Shown: positions 21,635-35,000, counted from the first letter of the stretch. The stretch is 64,000 nt of DNA from Buxus sempervirens (GCA_947561395.2 OX387191.1:694501-758500), one strand, 5' to 3'. Numbers and translations are program-made. Notes: a model not told the origin generated them from the sequence alone.

Positions 21635-22329
21635 TAAAGGTGGAAATGGGTCGGGTTTGGGTCGGGTTGACGTATGGGGTTAACAAGCCAAGGCTCAACC
21701 CGAACCCACCCGTTTAATAAAAGGGTTGGAATATCCCAACCCTAACCCAACCCACTCTAACCCGTTTCAACCCGCCAACCCGTTTAAATAATTTAAATTA
21801 TTATTAAAAATTAAAAATTTTAATTCATTATAATATCAAAGTCTATACAAATTCTATTTTTTAATTCATTCTAATATCAAAGGACACCTAACAAGCATAA
21901 TAACACAACAATCAATAAGATAAAACTAAAATAACATGAAGAAAAGAACTAAAACGTAATAATAAAGTTTTAAAAGACTTTACCTGTCATCAATGTGTCA
22001 ATTTATATTAATGGAAGCTAAGAAATTTGAAATATTTATACATAAAAAGTCTTTCTTCACTTTATCATTTGTCATTATTTATATTAAAAGAAGAAAGATT
22101 GAATGACCACAACTATTGTTATTATAATTTTTCAAACTTTTATTACACAAAAAAATAAACGAATTGTAATCGGGTCATTTCGGATTGAGGGGTCAAACCC
22201 TAACCCAACCCGTTTATAATCGGGTTGAGAATTCATGACCCTAACCCAACCCGTTTATTGAAATATTCAACCATAACCCGCCTAAGACTGGGCGGGTTGG
22301 CGGGTCACGGGTCACAATTGCCACCTCTA
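21635..22329. mobile_element. hAT-type non-autonomous element, 695 bp, TSD GTTGCTAG
   Basis: The ends are TAAAGGTGGAAATGGGTCGG and its imperfect complement ending GCCACCTCTA. GTTGCTAG flanks both sides (21627-21634 and 22330-22337). Subterminal regions are full of GGGTCGGGTT and AACCCGTTTA repeats; the middle is AT-rich and noncoding. The related unit A junction at about 11972-11979 carries one GTTGCTAG without insert. Confidence 0.85.
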
Positions 22330-23483
22330 GTTGCTAGTGAAATAGAAAGATGACAATTATACAAAGCTACAATTAAATCTTATTGCCACATCTACTTTTT
22401 TTTTTATCCTTTCTTTAGGTGGCGTACATAGACCACCAGGTCTAGCTTTGACCTGAAATTGTTCATTCATCTCTTCCTTTGTTTCCCTTCATTTTGTGTG
22501 ATTCTTCTTGTAATAAATTATTAAAAAAAAAAAGGATAGCCCTCTGCCACAGGACTTCCAGTTCTGCGTTATAAATTTCGTGATATTAATCTTAATTTAA
22601 AGCTAAAGATTCCACCAAACGACATACAAAAGACAAACAAAGTTATATCAAATCGTCTATAATATGCGTATATATATGTATATTTTAAAAGAGAATATTA
22701 TTAAAATTATCCATGAGTAGGTTATCCATCTTGGTTATAATATCTCTTCCTTTGTTTTCCTTCATTTTGTGTGATTCTTCTTGTTAAAAATTAAAAAATA
22801 AAAAAGGATAGCCCTCTGCCATAGGACTTCCAGGTCTACGTTATAAATTTCCTGATATTAATCTTAATTTAAAACTAAAGAATCAACCAAACAAGATACA
22901 AAAGACAAACAAAGTTATATCAAATCGTCTATATTATGTGTGTGTATATATATATATATATATTTAAAAGAGAATATTATTAAAATTATCTAGGAGTAGG
23001 TCATCCATCATGGTTATAATACATCTATAATTGGTTCGACTTCGCAAGTGATCCTTTAAACAATTAACGATTTCATTGAAAAACTTAAATAACTAGGAAA
23101 ATTTGTCTAATGCAAAATTAGCAACCTTGTCAACTATCATGTTGGCTTCACAAAAAGTGTTTGAAATCTTCACTGCTTAGAGATTTTTAAATAGTATCAA
23201 AGCTTTTTCAATAATATCAGCTATCTTAAAGGGTGGTGTGATCTTTTTCTTCATAATCAGTTGTATCTTAAATTTTAAGTCTTGCTCCTCGACCACGCAG
23301 GGGATGGGCATCCATCCGAGCATTTCACACTAGTTCCATTGAGTGGCACCAGACGAAACGCTATCTTTTAACATTGTTAAAAGTGGAAGGTATCAAGACC
23401 ATAGTTCTCGAAAGCAAAGTAGCCGTGGAGTTGGTTTAATTGGCCCTACTATAAGTAGAACTCTTCTAGTCAATACATCCCTC

Positions 23484-24524
23484 AATGCGGCAGTCTGCCT
23501 GAGGTTTCCACTTGTGTTTGGTTCTTAGGCTCCTTCTCCCACCCTCATATCATTGCTTTTAGTGGCCTTGTTTGGCGGTTTGGGTTCTCTAAGCACCTTC
23601 CCTGGTCATCTTCCTCTTGTTGGGTTGCCTATTTGATCCCTCTGTTTTGATTCTCCTTTGGTATCTGTCCTATGATCGTGCTTGGTTGGTTTCTTTCTCA
23701 CCTGTCATTAATGTTGGTTCCTTGGGGTTGCCAATCCATGGGGTTTCTATTGTTAGGGTTTTTGAAAAGAGGTGTCTGCAAATGGCTATGAAGATGGATG
23801 ATCATGCGGATGACCCTGATGGAGACGATGAGAAGGGGTTGCAGATGGTTAACCTTCGTTGGCTCATCAGGTATTGTAACTCCTATGATTATCCTCACCA
23901 GTGGTATATGTTGTGTTATCTATTGTTTGCCTAGTTTGTATGACAGTTGTTAATCTAAGTTTTTTTGGATTTTTTACCGACCCTGCCATATGGAGGGTTT
24001 TGATGCAACAACACTTTGCCGATGGGATGAAGTTTCTTGTATTGGTTTTTATTTATGTTTATAGTTGGTCTAGAAAAGTTTTGTTAAGGGGAAATGATGT
24101 GCTGTATTTAGTTAGGTTTTGTATCGTTAAGTACCAGAGGGCCTCGACCCCCATAGTCCAAGTGCAATTCTGTGTCCAAATGTGTCTCAGTTCACCGAGC
24201 ACTCCATTTCTGGCTATCTCATCTTTGACGAAGCCTTTTCTCCCGTTAATGGGATTTGCAATCTGTTTTTCAACAGACCCACTGTCTGACTTTACCCTTG
24301 TTTGTTAGGTGATTTCATGCTGCTTTGGCACAGGGTCAGATACCATCGCTTAGAACTACTACTAGATTGTTGGGGTTTATGTCTCCCCAGTATCCTGGAC
24401 TTTTTTGCTTCTATGCCTATATGGGTATATTATCTGTTTGTACTGGCTTGAGGCCTTAGCTCTTGTAACAATGTTTTCATCTAATGAAGAAAGAGCTTAG
24501 CTTAGCTTTCCAAAAAAAAAACGA
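23484..24524 (+). mobile_element. LINE-like retroinsertion, block D copy 2
   Basis: Better preserved than its twin. The 16-bp TSD AGTCAATRCATCCCTC lies at 23468-23483 and 24525-24540 (one mismatch). The A tail follows CTTAGCTTTCC. 5'-truncated, with no recognisable ORF2 domain. Confidence 0.8.
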
Positions 24525-24808
24525 AGTCAATGCATCCCTCTCTAGCCCACATAAGTCGGTTGAAGCTACACCTGGTGGCCCACCACTATATGTTACAAGT
24601 CCCATTAAATTTTTGTTGGTTGTAACATATGCTTACAGAATAACAATTAATTATATTCACTAGGAAAAAACAAATTCATTCTAATTGTAATTACTAGCAG
24701 GGGTGCACATATGTAAACGGACAATTGAAGAAGAGGTAATAGTTTTCAACTCTTTTATATTTAAATGCATTAAAATGGAGAAGATTATTATACCCTTATA
24801 CTAATAGA

Positions 24809-24830
24809 ATTTTTTTTTTTTTTTGGTGAA
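24809..24830 (-). mobile_element. 22-bp micro LINE-type insertion (TTCACC + A tail), TSD 14 bp
   Basis: The 14-bp sequence CTTATACTAATAGA occurs at 24795-24808 and 24831-24844. Between them, on the minus strand, is only TTCACC followed by about 15 A. Block D copy 1 has a single target copy and no insert (19480-19500). Confidence 0.85.
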
Positions 24831-25344
24831 CTTATACTAATAGAGTTTAACAATGAATTATAAGGGTATTATAGAAAGGATGAATATAATTTTCAACATA
24901 CTTCCCAATGGGTGTATACTCGCTAGTAATAGTATAGATAAGAATGATTTTAGAATCTGATTCTTTAATCAATCCAAAAATTTGGCCCAAATAACACATC
25001 CGAAATTGTAAAATATCATCATCCTAAGACCAAAATTTAGAATCCTAATTCCATCATTTTTTACATAAAGATATATTGTCTTGTCATTGTTATTATATAA
25101 ACCTCACTTTTTGGTTATTCACCATTGTGCACTTTCCACTCATTTATGGGGCATCTAGTTGGGATTGTATAATCCAAATTATATTTCTGAGTTTTGATTT
25201 TAAGCTATAGATTTGTACCAAAGAATTCTTGAAGTTATTTGAAAATTTTCTAAAAATAATAGCAATATTCATGTAATACTTTTGACAATTTTCTTGGAAT
25301 AGGACGGCAACAATTCAGTTTTGAAAAAAAAAACCGAAACTAAA

Positions 25345-26195
25345 CTCATATCTATACTATATATAATGCGATGCACCTCCTTGGGAATCGCACCAACCAC
25401 AATATAAGATTTTATGTCAAACCCCTTACACATTATCGTGAAGATACGTTAATAAAATGGTACAATAGTAAAAACTACCTCCATTTTTAAAACTTAATAA
25501 TGGGTTGCAAAACTGTTCTCTCTCCATCTGCCTTTCTTTATACGTGCAATACTGCATGTGTACCCGGCTAGTGTATATAATGCAAATTGAAACAGAACTA
25601 CAACTAAATCAATTTTTCTTAGAAATTATAAAACTGGAAACAAACTGAAACCGGTTCATGCAAACCCAAAACCTAACCTAACAGGTTTGGTTCTGTTCGA
25701 TTTATTGGTTTTAACCTATAAACCGAATCATGCCTAGTTGGCAGTTTGACTTAAACATGTGTATATAATTAATCACTTCCGTTTGACCTAAACGGAATGG
25801 AAACCAAATATCAGTTCTACATAGTATTTATACGATAAAACCAAAACCAAATGGGATCAGAACGGTTTAAGGACAATCCAGAACCGACCTTAATAGGTTT
25901 GGTTTATCGCCATTCCCAGATCATATGTATCTGTAAGCTTTATTGCTACAGCTTGGCCTGGACCAACTTAGAACCCAAGAAAATATCATGGATTGACTCG
26001 GACATGTCAGAAAGGGCCTGACCCGGCCCATGTACACCCTTGCTTTACTTAACGAGCTGCATAAAGAAGCAAACCACGTACTCCAGATTCCAGAGTCCAG
26101 ACTCTGCTGCACTGTTCTAGAACGAGGCCTTTCGATTTCTCTCCCTCAAGAGCGAGTGTGTTTTGCCAAGCCCTTTCGTTTCCTGCAGAACTATA
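25345..26195. promoter_or_regulatory. Upstream region of the PFK gene
   Basis: No gene. The proximal 270 bp (25920-26195) resembles the sequence upstream of the PFK remnants in units A and B, including GACCCGGCMCATGTA and the CTGCACTGTTCTAG block. The conserved leader implies the duplicated fragments included promoter sequence. Confidence 0.5.
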
Positions 26196-29100
26196 ATGGC
26201 CGATTCCGAGATGGGTAACCCTTCCGGTACCGGAAAACAAGAAAACGATCTGGAAAGTATATCTTTCTCGCCCGTGAACCTACAGAGGCTACCAAACCTT
26301 ACCGATTATCTTCCCAACCTGCAAACCTTCCCGAATCCTTTAGAACAAAACGAGTTCTTCCACCCCTCGATCGAATTCTACATCACCCCTGGTGATATTG
26401 TTATCCGGCAGACCGTCTACGACCTCTCCGGCCGATCATCTACGACCCCTCCACCGCCTTCTGCGTCGCCCTACCTCGCCTACCACCGAGCCGGACCACG
26501 TAAGCAGGTATTTTTCCAACCTTCTCAGGTGCGAGCTGCGATCGTCACTTGCGGTGGGTTATGCCCCGGCATGAATACTGTTATCAGGGAGCTGGTGGTG
26601 GGCTTGTGGGAGATTTACGGTGTGCGTCAAATATTCGGCGTCAGAGCAGGGTACCGCGGGTTTTATTCGATGGAGCCTATGGCGCTCGATCCGAAGCTTG
26701 TGCACGACTGGCATAAGAGAGGTGGAACTGTGCTTGAGACGACGAGGGGTGGGTTTGATCTTGATAAGATCGTTAATGCCATCGAAGATCGCGGGTTTAA
26801 TCAGGTCAGTTGATGTAGACAAACTTCATTAATTTTACTAATATTGGTGTTATTTTATCTGTAATTTGATCTTCTATGATGCTGATGATTGTTCCGAGCA
26901 CAAGTAAGTGGAATTAAATCTAATAAGCTTTTGTGTGCGGTTAGCAATTGACAGCGGGCTATTGCCTTGTTGTGTGATCAACTGATTTTCCCATCTGCTT
27001 CTTCCAAATGGTGCCCTAATATTTTGCTGGTCTTGATTTGGGAGAAATTTTGTTGGTGAAATTTATTTTATTTAGTTTATAAGTTTGATTCATATGCAAA
27101 ATACATCTCCCGACGTCAATCTTAACCGTTGGTATTTAACCTTCATCCGTTCCTTTATGTTGTATATCCTCACTCCTCAGTGAGAACTACAGTTATCAAT
27201 CCGTACTGTTTTGTTGATCTCTTTCTGTGAAGCCAAGGGTTTATCCCACCAAGCAGTGGCAACTTGAATCCCATTCCTAGTGTTAGGTCATGCTCTAGAT
27301 GGATTAAGTGAAATCATATACGATGACCCGAGCACGCACTTGAGTCCTCTCTGTGTGTACTGTGCATAGGCCTATGGATCCTTCTGTTATCTAACTAATA
27401 ATCCCTTTATCAGTCTCTCAGAAAATAGGTATGAATTATTAACATGAGTCAGTATTTGTTAGCTACAGGCAAATGCCATTGAAAAATAGCAGTGTGATAA
27501 GTATTGGCATATAGCTTTACCCATAGGTTTGTATGGGCCCCCTTGGAACAGATATGATTCAGCTATGTCATAGGGGTTTATGATGATGCATGAACTTGGT
27601 GCATACCATAAAAAGTAATGGCAGTTTGAGCCACTCATATTTTCCATGCAGCTGAGAAGTAGAACCATTGTTCTTATTTCTGTATTTAGCTTAGACTTTT
27701 ACATTTCTTTAAGGTTGTTGTGTTACATAAACATGGGCATATATTGTGATGTTTTGTTCATATTTTGTGCTGTTTGTACAAGTTTTATTGAATGATCATA
27801 TCTCCTTTTTATTTATCTTATCATAATAGTGAGGGATATAAATCATCAAGAAAATTAGTGGAGGAGTCAATTGTCTTGCTTAAAATTTAGTTCAGTTACA
27901 AGTTCAAGCACAAGCTGTTGGACAAATATTTTTAATATTTTCTTGAGGTTGACAAAAAACGAATAGAAGCTCTAAAATTGTCTTTTTTCATTTGACTTTC
28001 ATTGGGTTAGGGAATATATGGTGCTTCTAATTTGCTAGGAATCCATATTTAAAAGATTTTAACATGTGAGTACATTATGTTTATTCAATGTAGAGGATAA
28101 ATGAAAACCCCTCTAGATGGGAGAAGGCATTTTTTTGTTGTAGAAGTAGTATTTATATTAGCACTAGTGGCTTCAAATCACATGAAACTGACATAGATAT
28201 CCACCCTACTCCTTTGAAACTGACTCAATCCATAGAAGGCTTTAAAGATGTATAATGTTAAGCAGCAGAATCTTTCCAAAAGGTATTGCTTGCATCTTCA
28301 AAGGTGAAGGGATGAGAAATTTTATAGCCTGACATTGATTGTTGTGACAATTCTGCAAAACACATTCCGTTCAATTTTTCCTTGGACAATGTTAATGCGA
28401 CATCAAAGTTAATCACCCTTATTCGTCTAGTTGGGGGTGGCAGCATGGATTCTTTTCTGGCAGTATAGTCAGTCTTTATGTATTTGTTAAATTTTGTGTT
28501 TCAAATCTCAGCTCACCAATGTCATCCATTTTCTTTTTATCTGTCCACCCTTGCAAGATCATCCACTTGCACAAACTGAGCTTCCCTGGTGCAGCATGAC
28601 TCTAGATTCACTTAGCACCATTTGTCTAGATTTACTTCACAGGAGCTTCATTTCCATTTTTCAGTCAAAATGCTAATCAACAATGTGAGAGCCAGAGAGC
28701 TTAATCAAATCTTTATATGTGACTGCACTTAAACCTTGATGTGTGGCTACAGTATATTAAGTAAACAAAAATGTATGAACAATCTGAGAGGCTTAAGGCA
28801 GACAACCTAATATTTATTTGCCCATGTATTTCAGTTGAAATGGTTGTGAGTTATGCATTCTCACTCTTGCAAATGATCAGGTCTACATCATAGGTGGAGA
28901 TGGCACAATGCGTGGGGCTTTCAATATCTTTGAGGAGATCCGTCGCCGAAAATTAAATGTAGCAGTAGCTGGAATTCCAAAAACCGTTGATAATGATATT
29001 GGAATCATTGATAGGTCATTTGGGTTCCAGACAGCGGTGGAGGTTGCCCAACAAGCCATCAGTGCGGCTCATGTGGAGGCTGAGAGTGCTGTTAATGGCA

Positions 29101-29702
29101 TTGGGCTAGTGAAGCTGATGGGACGTAGCACAGGGCACATTGCGCTCTATGCAACATTAAGCAGCCGAGATGTGGATTGTTGCTTGATTCCAGAGAACGA
29201 ATTTTACTTGGAAGGGAAGGGAGGCTTGTTCGAGTTTCTTGGGCAGCGATTGAAAAGGAATGGGAATGCAGTATTGGTAGTTGCTGAAGGTGCAGGGCAG
29301 GATATGATACCAAGAAGCCCTGAACAGAAAGAAGAGAAGGATGAATCTGGAAATCCAGTTTTTTTGGATGTTGGGCCATGGTTGAAGTCAGAGCTGAAGA
29401 ATTGGTGGGCAAGGGACCATGCTGGTGAGTTGTTTACAGTGAAATACATAGATCCTACATACATGATACGTGCAGTGCCGGCAAATGCTTCGGATAACTT
29501 GTACTGTACAATTCTGGCACACTCGGCAATTCATGGAGCTATGGCGGGGTACACCGGGTTTGTTGCTGGTCCTATAAATGGAAACTATGCTTATGTTCCA
29601 CTGGTCGAGGTGGTCAAGGCAAAGAATGTGGTAAACACGAGAGACCATAAGTGGGCTTGGGTCAGATCAGTCACTAGCCAGCCAGATTTTGGGAAGAGCT
29701 AA
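26196..29702 (+). CDS. PFK2: ATP-dependent 6-phosphofructokinase (plant PFK2-like)
   Basis: Converts fructose 6-phosphate and ATP to fructose 1,6-bisphosphate, the committed step of glycolysis. Two exons: 26196-26804 and 28881-29702, split by a 2.1-kb GT-AG intron in phase 0, giving 476 residues. The N-terminus has no obvious plastid transit peptide, so a cytosolic enzyme is likely. Exon 1 carries the nucleotide-binding CGGLCPGMN loop. Exon 2 opens [14 protein letters not shown], followed by the catalytic [19 protein letters not shown], the substrate-binding [11 protein letters not shown] and [11 protein letters not shown]. The C-terminus is [13 protein letters not shown]. Sequence resemblance to Arabidopsis PFK2 (remembered, not aligned) is high across exon 2. 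The start was chosen because the same ATG is conserved in both long pseudo-copies. Exon 1, but not exon 2, has been amplified to the left. Confidence 0.93.
26805..28880 (+). other. Intron of the PFK gene
   Basis: Donor CAG/GTCAGT, acceptor ATCAG. AT-rich, no transposon with clear ends. A short minus-strand open stretch (28258-28446) looks somewhat protein-like but is unrecognised. Confidence 0.75.
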
Positions 29703-31304
29703 GGGCTTGGTTGTATTGAGTTCATGGAGGCCTCAAAGGTGATGCAGTAAGATGTTATTTGAAAGTGTTACTTGAGATTTTGAAGTTAATTAAGAAGCTT
29801 TTATGTAATAGTGTTTTACCAGTTGATTTTGTTTGGGAAAACGGGGATGGAAGTGGCTTATCTGCAGGAGGATTTGATGGTGAAGGGCATAAAATGGGTG
29901 GATGCTGCACTGTTCACACACACAGACACCCACACAGAGACATACTCGCGCATGCTCCTTGACGGGCTCTTATTGGAAAGTTACATTCCATTCTAGGGGA
30001 AAACAACAGTGGAAAGTCACAGGTGAAAGAGGAAAGGACCAATCTCACGAGGGACGTTGGAGCTGTATTGTTGGAAGAAGGAACGTCTTTCTTATCTCTC
30101 TAAAAGGCGCTGCTGGTTCTACTTCTATCTCCTACGCTTTAAAGTCAAAAAAAAGGGCAATAAAAATCTATGATCGGGAATGTAATCGCATAAAAAAACA
30201 AAATTTATCGTCTCGGAGTCGGAGGAACGCAATCATATTCGACTTGAAATCGGCACCAGATCAACCATCAACTGCTAAACTTTTTTGTATTAAAGAAAAA
30301 CAGGAAGGAAAATTTATCAGCGTCATCGGAGCCGACACAATGGCTTTTTGCATTTTTCCAAGAAGGAGATGAAATTAAAGGGTCCTGTCTAGTGGCCTAC
30401 ATGTCGTCCTTGATCACGCCCGTGTTCTTGTTAGAATTGACAAATCCTGTGTGATGTGAGACATTTCAGAATCGGCGAACTGCTGTAATAGTCTGGTCCG
30501 TCGAACTTGTGAAGGGAAAAGCAGGGCCTGGTCTGTAGGTATTGATTCCAGGGGATTTTCTTTTGTCATCAATGTGTTCAATAAGATCTTTTAGCTAAAT
30601 GGAATCTTTTAACTGTTGAATGCTACATGTTGACAGTATCATCTGTCTTTCAAACTGCTTGAACATAACAACAGGGAAAAGAATTGTTCAGGACATCATC
30701 CCGGTTTGTAGGTTATCACCGCTGGGTTAGGTTTTGGGCTCTGGGCTTATTTCAAGCCCAAAGCTAAGACTGAGTTGGGCGTTGCTTTCTGAGTTTAGGC
30801 TTTCATTCGGGCTAACTGGTTTCAGCTCGGTCTGAGTCCTGACGAATTGAAACCCAGCTTAATCGGCACTATCAAGAAGTGTACAACGAATAAGAACTAC
30901 CGACTTCAAGATTAGGGTGCGGTGCACATATCAGCAACATTAACGTTTTATTATACTTTTGAATCGATTATGACAATATACATGTCATGTCTAAACGTAA
31001 TTTGGGTTACAGCCTTGGATATTTGTCTTCTACTTTTTTTATTTGTATGATTCGCCCCTTGGCCATTCCCCTTATCCGAAGAACAAACAAAGATGACTCA
31101 CTCATGTGAAATGGGCATTTTTTTAGTTAAATAATCACGTCATGACCTTCCCTTTTAGCACAGAAATTATTTGGACCCATGCATCTGACGGTTCACACTG
31201 AGGATTAAAAGTAGGCTGAACATCAGTTTGATCACACGATCCTCATCTTTCTTTATGCAATTTGTTTTCCATGTATAATAAACTTGTAAAAAATCCCACT
31301 AACA
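29703..31304. other. PFK 3' flank, no gene recognised
   Basis: Includes the probable 3' UTR. Open stretches at 29759-29962 and 29902-30372 have no recognisable domain and biased composition. A short CA-rich run is at 29915-29940. Confidence 0.5.
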
Positions 31305-31614
31305 CTAACCATTAGGGCTGTAAATGGATCGGATCATGACCCGTTTACCGTCCGTTTTCGATTAAATTATCCGATTTAATCGGATTTTTAACCGATTAAA
31401 TGATCCGTCGGATCGGATTCGGATCCGATTTTCGGATCCGTTTATAATCGGATTCGGATTCGGATCAGGGCAATATCCGTCCGATTAAGATCCGAATCCG
31501 ATTAAATAAGTATAATGTATTTGTAAATTACATATAGTATTGAGAATAATAAAGTAATTTTATGCTATATCTATAAAAGCAACATTTCGGTTTTTTCCTA
31601 AACCCTAACCCTCT

Positions 31615-32095
31615 ATGGGAAGGAAACGAAGACGGAGAACTGAAGGAAGAGGAGACCGAACCGAACACCTTGCTTCCACTGGTTCGATGCCCTCTCTCTA
31701 CACTCGAAGCCGGTCGTTCGAAAGGTATTTTACTTACATTATCTCTTGTTTACAGCTTTTCTCTCTTTTTATATCTTATCTGTTGGATGCCATCTTGCCG
31801 CATGTTGCAGTGCCTCCCCTGTTCGGCGCAGCCCTAGTCCTCGAAGGAGCCCATCCCCACGCAAGACACCTCCTTCCATGGCTGAAAGTCCTGATAGACA
31901 TAGTCGTGATGAGCGGTCACCAACTCCGAGAAGCATTTCACCACAAGGTCGACCTGCTGATTCGCGAAGCCTGTCTCCACGCCATTCTGATGCTGACGTT
32001 AGTAATTGATTATTATAATAATTATTATTTGATTGTAGCCGGAAACTTTGGTCCTTAATTACTAACCATGTTTTTTGTTTTTCTGTAGGAGTGAG
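31615..32095 (+). pseudogene. SR splicing-factor (RS-domain) gene 3' fragment
   Basis: An exon-like segment (31615-31722) encodes GRKRRRRTEGRGDR and YTRSRSFER, with donor at AAAGGTATTTT. After an intron ending TTGTTGCAG (31810), a second exon reads SPVRRSPSPRRSPSPRK, SPDRHSRDERSPTPRS and SPRHSDAD, with donor GACGTTAGTAA (about 31998). Its final codon and stop (GAG TGA) lie after CTGTAG at about 32089. RS-dipeptide repeats and this C-terminal layout resemble plant RS2Z/SC35-like factors. The RNA-recognition and zinc-knuckle parts are absent, so this is only the 3' end of such a gene carried in the hAT element. Confidence 0.65.
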
Positions 32096-32099
32096 GAGA

Positions 32100-35000
32100 T
32101 TGATCTGCCATATGGAGTAATTTCATGCTGGATATATCGTGTTTAGCTTTTTAGTTATTGTAGGTGACCTTTCTGCAGTTTGCATGTTCTAATCAGAGCA
32201 ATCGTGCTAGTTTTTGCCCTGGTGTTCTTTTGAAGGTTAACAATTTCCATGTTGAACTTAATGCTTATTTGTTTTAGCTTCAGTTGCTGTTGTTCCTAGG
32301 CATAAAAATAGTTTTCATTATATTTTTAGTGTTTTTCTCCCCTTTTGTGTCTTGTTTGTTCTTCCTCTACACCATATCTATCCCTCATTTTCTCTTCTCT
32401 GCCCTAATTTATTTTATTCCTTTTCTTTTTTCAACCATTTATTTTAGTGTCAGAAACTAGTGGTTGGATTTTTTGGTTGGGGGATCATTTATGGTTGTGA
32501 CTTACAAATGGAATGATGGGCTTTTATAGTTATGTTCGGGAAAGAGTTAAGTGTGGATAAATGACAAGATGTAGTAGCTGTTGATGCTGTTTGTACTTCA
32601 TTGATGGATGATCTTCATTTTGATGCTGGTTGAAAAGAACACAATGCTGATTGCAAAGCAACAATATTAGCTAAACTTATGATCTAATGAGTGGTAAGAT
32701 TTATAATTCCTACCTTTTCAAAATGTTATTAAATCCATAAGGATCTGACTTATTGCCCTGATTGTACTCCCTGTCTCCTGTAGTTTTCTAAACTTGGGTC
32801 CTAAATGGAGTTGTGTTTCTTTTTGATAAATAGCAGTGAATTTATTGATTGGAAAGAAATTCTGTGATGGTGAAAGACTGAAAGGGTCCTAAAAGTTGTA
32901 GTTGCTCTAATGGCCTAAGATTGTCTTACCTGTAGCTGATGCTGCCAATGGGATGGACCTGATGTTTTATACTCTGATGCTGATAATAATGATCAGATCT
33001 GTTATAGAGGGCAGACATGGTAGCTGAGAAATTGTGACATGGTAACAGATACACGGTTGTTTATTTTTATTTCGGTGGTTGATTAGAATTTACATCAGTA
33101 AATGTGGAGCTTTCAGGGCACTATTTTATTGACTTTTTTGCACCGTGCATGGGTCCGTGACTGTGGCTGTGAAGTTGTAGCTGAATACCCATTGCATCAT
33201 GTGTCAGCATGTAGGGTTGTTGCTGTAGCTGCGAAGTTTATGATACCCTTGCGGCCTGCTACTTCTTCCTTTCTTCTTAAGGTGGTTTCAAAATTGATAT
33301 TATTGATATTGATACTGAAGGGCAATGCTTTCTGGGTTGCAGCCACCTTTGGGACCAGCTTCTGTTGTATGCCTTACTCCTTCAGCATATTTATTCTTAC
33401 CACTATTATCTTATGCATTAGTGATAAAGTTGTCTTATACTTGATATTTGCATATAGCTCTTATATTTAGTCTTTTATTTGCATGTTCTTAAATGGCCTA
33501 CCATTTCTTTATGTGTGGAGTCTTCAAAATTGTTTTGTGAATAAAGTTGCAGTCGAATTTGAGGTCCGAAAGGCATGAATCTTCATCTCTAGACTTGCAG
33601 CCAAGGACTGAACTTATGCTACTGCCTTATGCAATTTTCACTGTGACCTAAAGTCTGGGCAGGTGTTGATTATGTAGTTTGGTTGTTTTGAGATCGATAG
33701 CTCATCAAGTTATGACCTGCTGTGAACTTAATAACTGGTGCTATTACCTCAAGTGATGGTGCGTAGGATGTGTCTCTGGTTGTTGTGATTTGTTAGCAGA
33801 TTTGAAGCTAAGTTAACCCCTAGCTGTTTTTCTAGTTGCTGAATTCGAGTTGAAGCCAGCTTGGTGATGTGAGGCCTGGTTGAGCGCTAGCTGGAGTTGG
33901 CTAGATCTGCTTTGATTTATGTTTTTGCTAAAAGTTAACATAGATAAATTTGTTTATGTACTTGTTCATGCTAAGGGTTATGCCCAGAGCTTGCAGTCTG
34001 GTAATATGACCATGGAAGCCCTTTTGCTTTTTTTGTTTTTTGGATGTGGCTACTGTAGGCACACCAAAATTGCTTGATTTAGAAAAAACTTCTTGTTTCT
34101 CAAAAGCGTGAATACAGACATGGGAAAAATTTTAATTTGCTGATTTATGTTTTTCTGCTCATATTAGCTTTGGTTCACTATTTATCCTGTTATGACGGTG
34201 AATCATGCATTTGCATTTTGTAGTTACTCGTGTTGCCATATTTAAAATGCTTTAGTCATATGTTATCAATATTACTCTTGTGCTTTCTTCTGTGCAATCA
34301 TTACAGTAATGATTTTTTGTTGTGCTTTTAGTGGTATCCTGATATTGGAGTTATTATTCTTATACATTAGTATGTTTGTCCATTTGTTGGGATCGGAATG
34401 GTCCAAATTTATTCTAGATGTATTATTTGTTGGAGAAAATTTGGTTGAATATGTACAAAGTCCCTGGAATTTATTAGAGCAAGAGTTAATTTCATGAGGC
34501 AGAATTGCCCGGGTAAATCTGAAAACGAGATTTAATTCCCTGACAAAGACCCAAGAGAAAGGATTTTCTGTTTAAAAGAGAGAAACAAAATTTCTGTTTA
34601 ATCGGCTTGGAAAGATACCTGAAACTCTGATAAATTCTTGAAAAACAGTTTCCACTGGAAGCAACTTACTGTGCTTTTAGTGTTTCACATTTATCGTAGT
34701 TTCTTGTTTGCCATAACAGCTCTAAAATATTTTTAAAGCCTTTCAGCAATCAAGCAGCTTAGAGCAATCAAGCTCTAAAATATTTATTTATATGGTAATA
34801 TGAAGGCCATGATATTGAAGGTACATAACATAAAATTATTGGCAGCTTAGAGCACCACGACTGTAAGAATTCAAATCATTTTGGTTGGACTTAAATAGCA
34901 AAAATGTTATCCTTTTAGTGCATCTTTATTTTAGCATTTGGATCTGTTTTTTGTAGCTAGGGTTAGACTCAAAAATCAGTTTCCAAAATCATTTCAGATG

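Larger units (their letters stand above)
20020..21640. repeat. Segmental duplication unit C (SINE + HMA gene 4)
   Basis: Begins exactly at the T-rich end of the SINE-like block and continues through HMA gene 4 and the TG-rich region to CGTTGCTAG. It matches units A and B but has no PFK remnant. Confidence 0.8.
22550..25345. repeat. Segmental duplication block D, copy 2
   Basis: Second copy of 17300-20015, again opening with two 272-bp tandem units (22552 and 22824). It ends near CCGAAACTAAACTCATATCT, where it gives way to the region upstream of the PFK gene. Confidence 0.85.

Noticed and set aside
28258-28446. Protein-like minus-strand stretch in the PFK intron
   Set aside because: Composition looks coding, but there is no family match I can name, no element ends and no start/splice context.
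29902-30372. 156-codon open frame downstream of PFK
   Set aside because: No recognisable domain, begins in the probable 3' UTR and has no conserved motif.
30700-30860. GGGCTTATTTCAAGCCC-type inverted repeats, possible MITE
   Set aside because: No flanking duplication and only short imperfect pairing.
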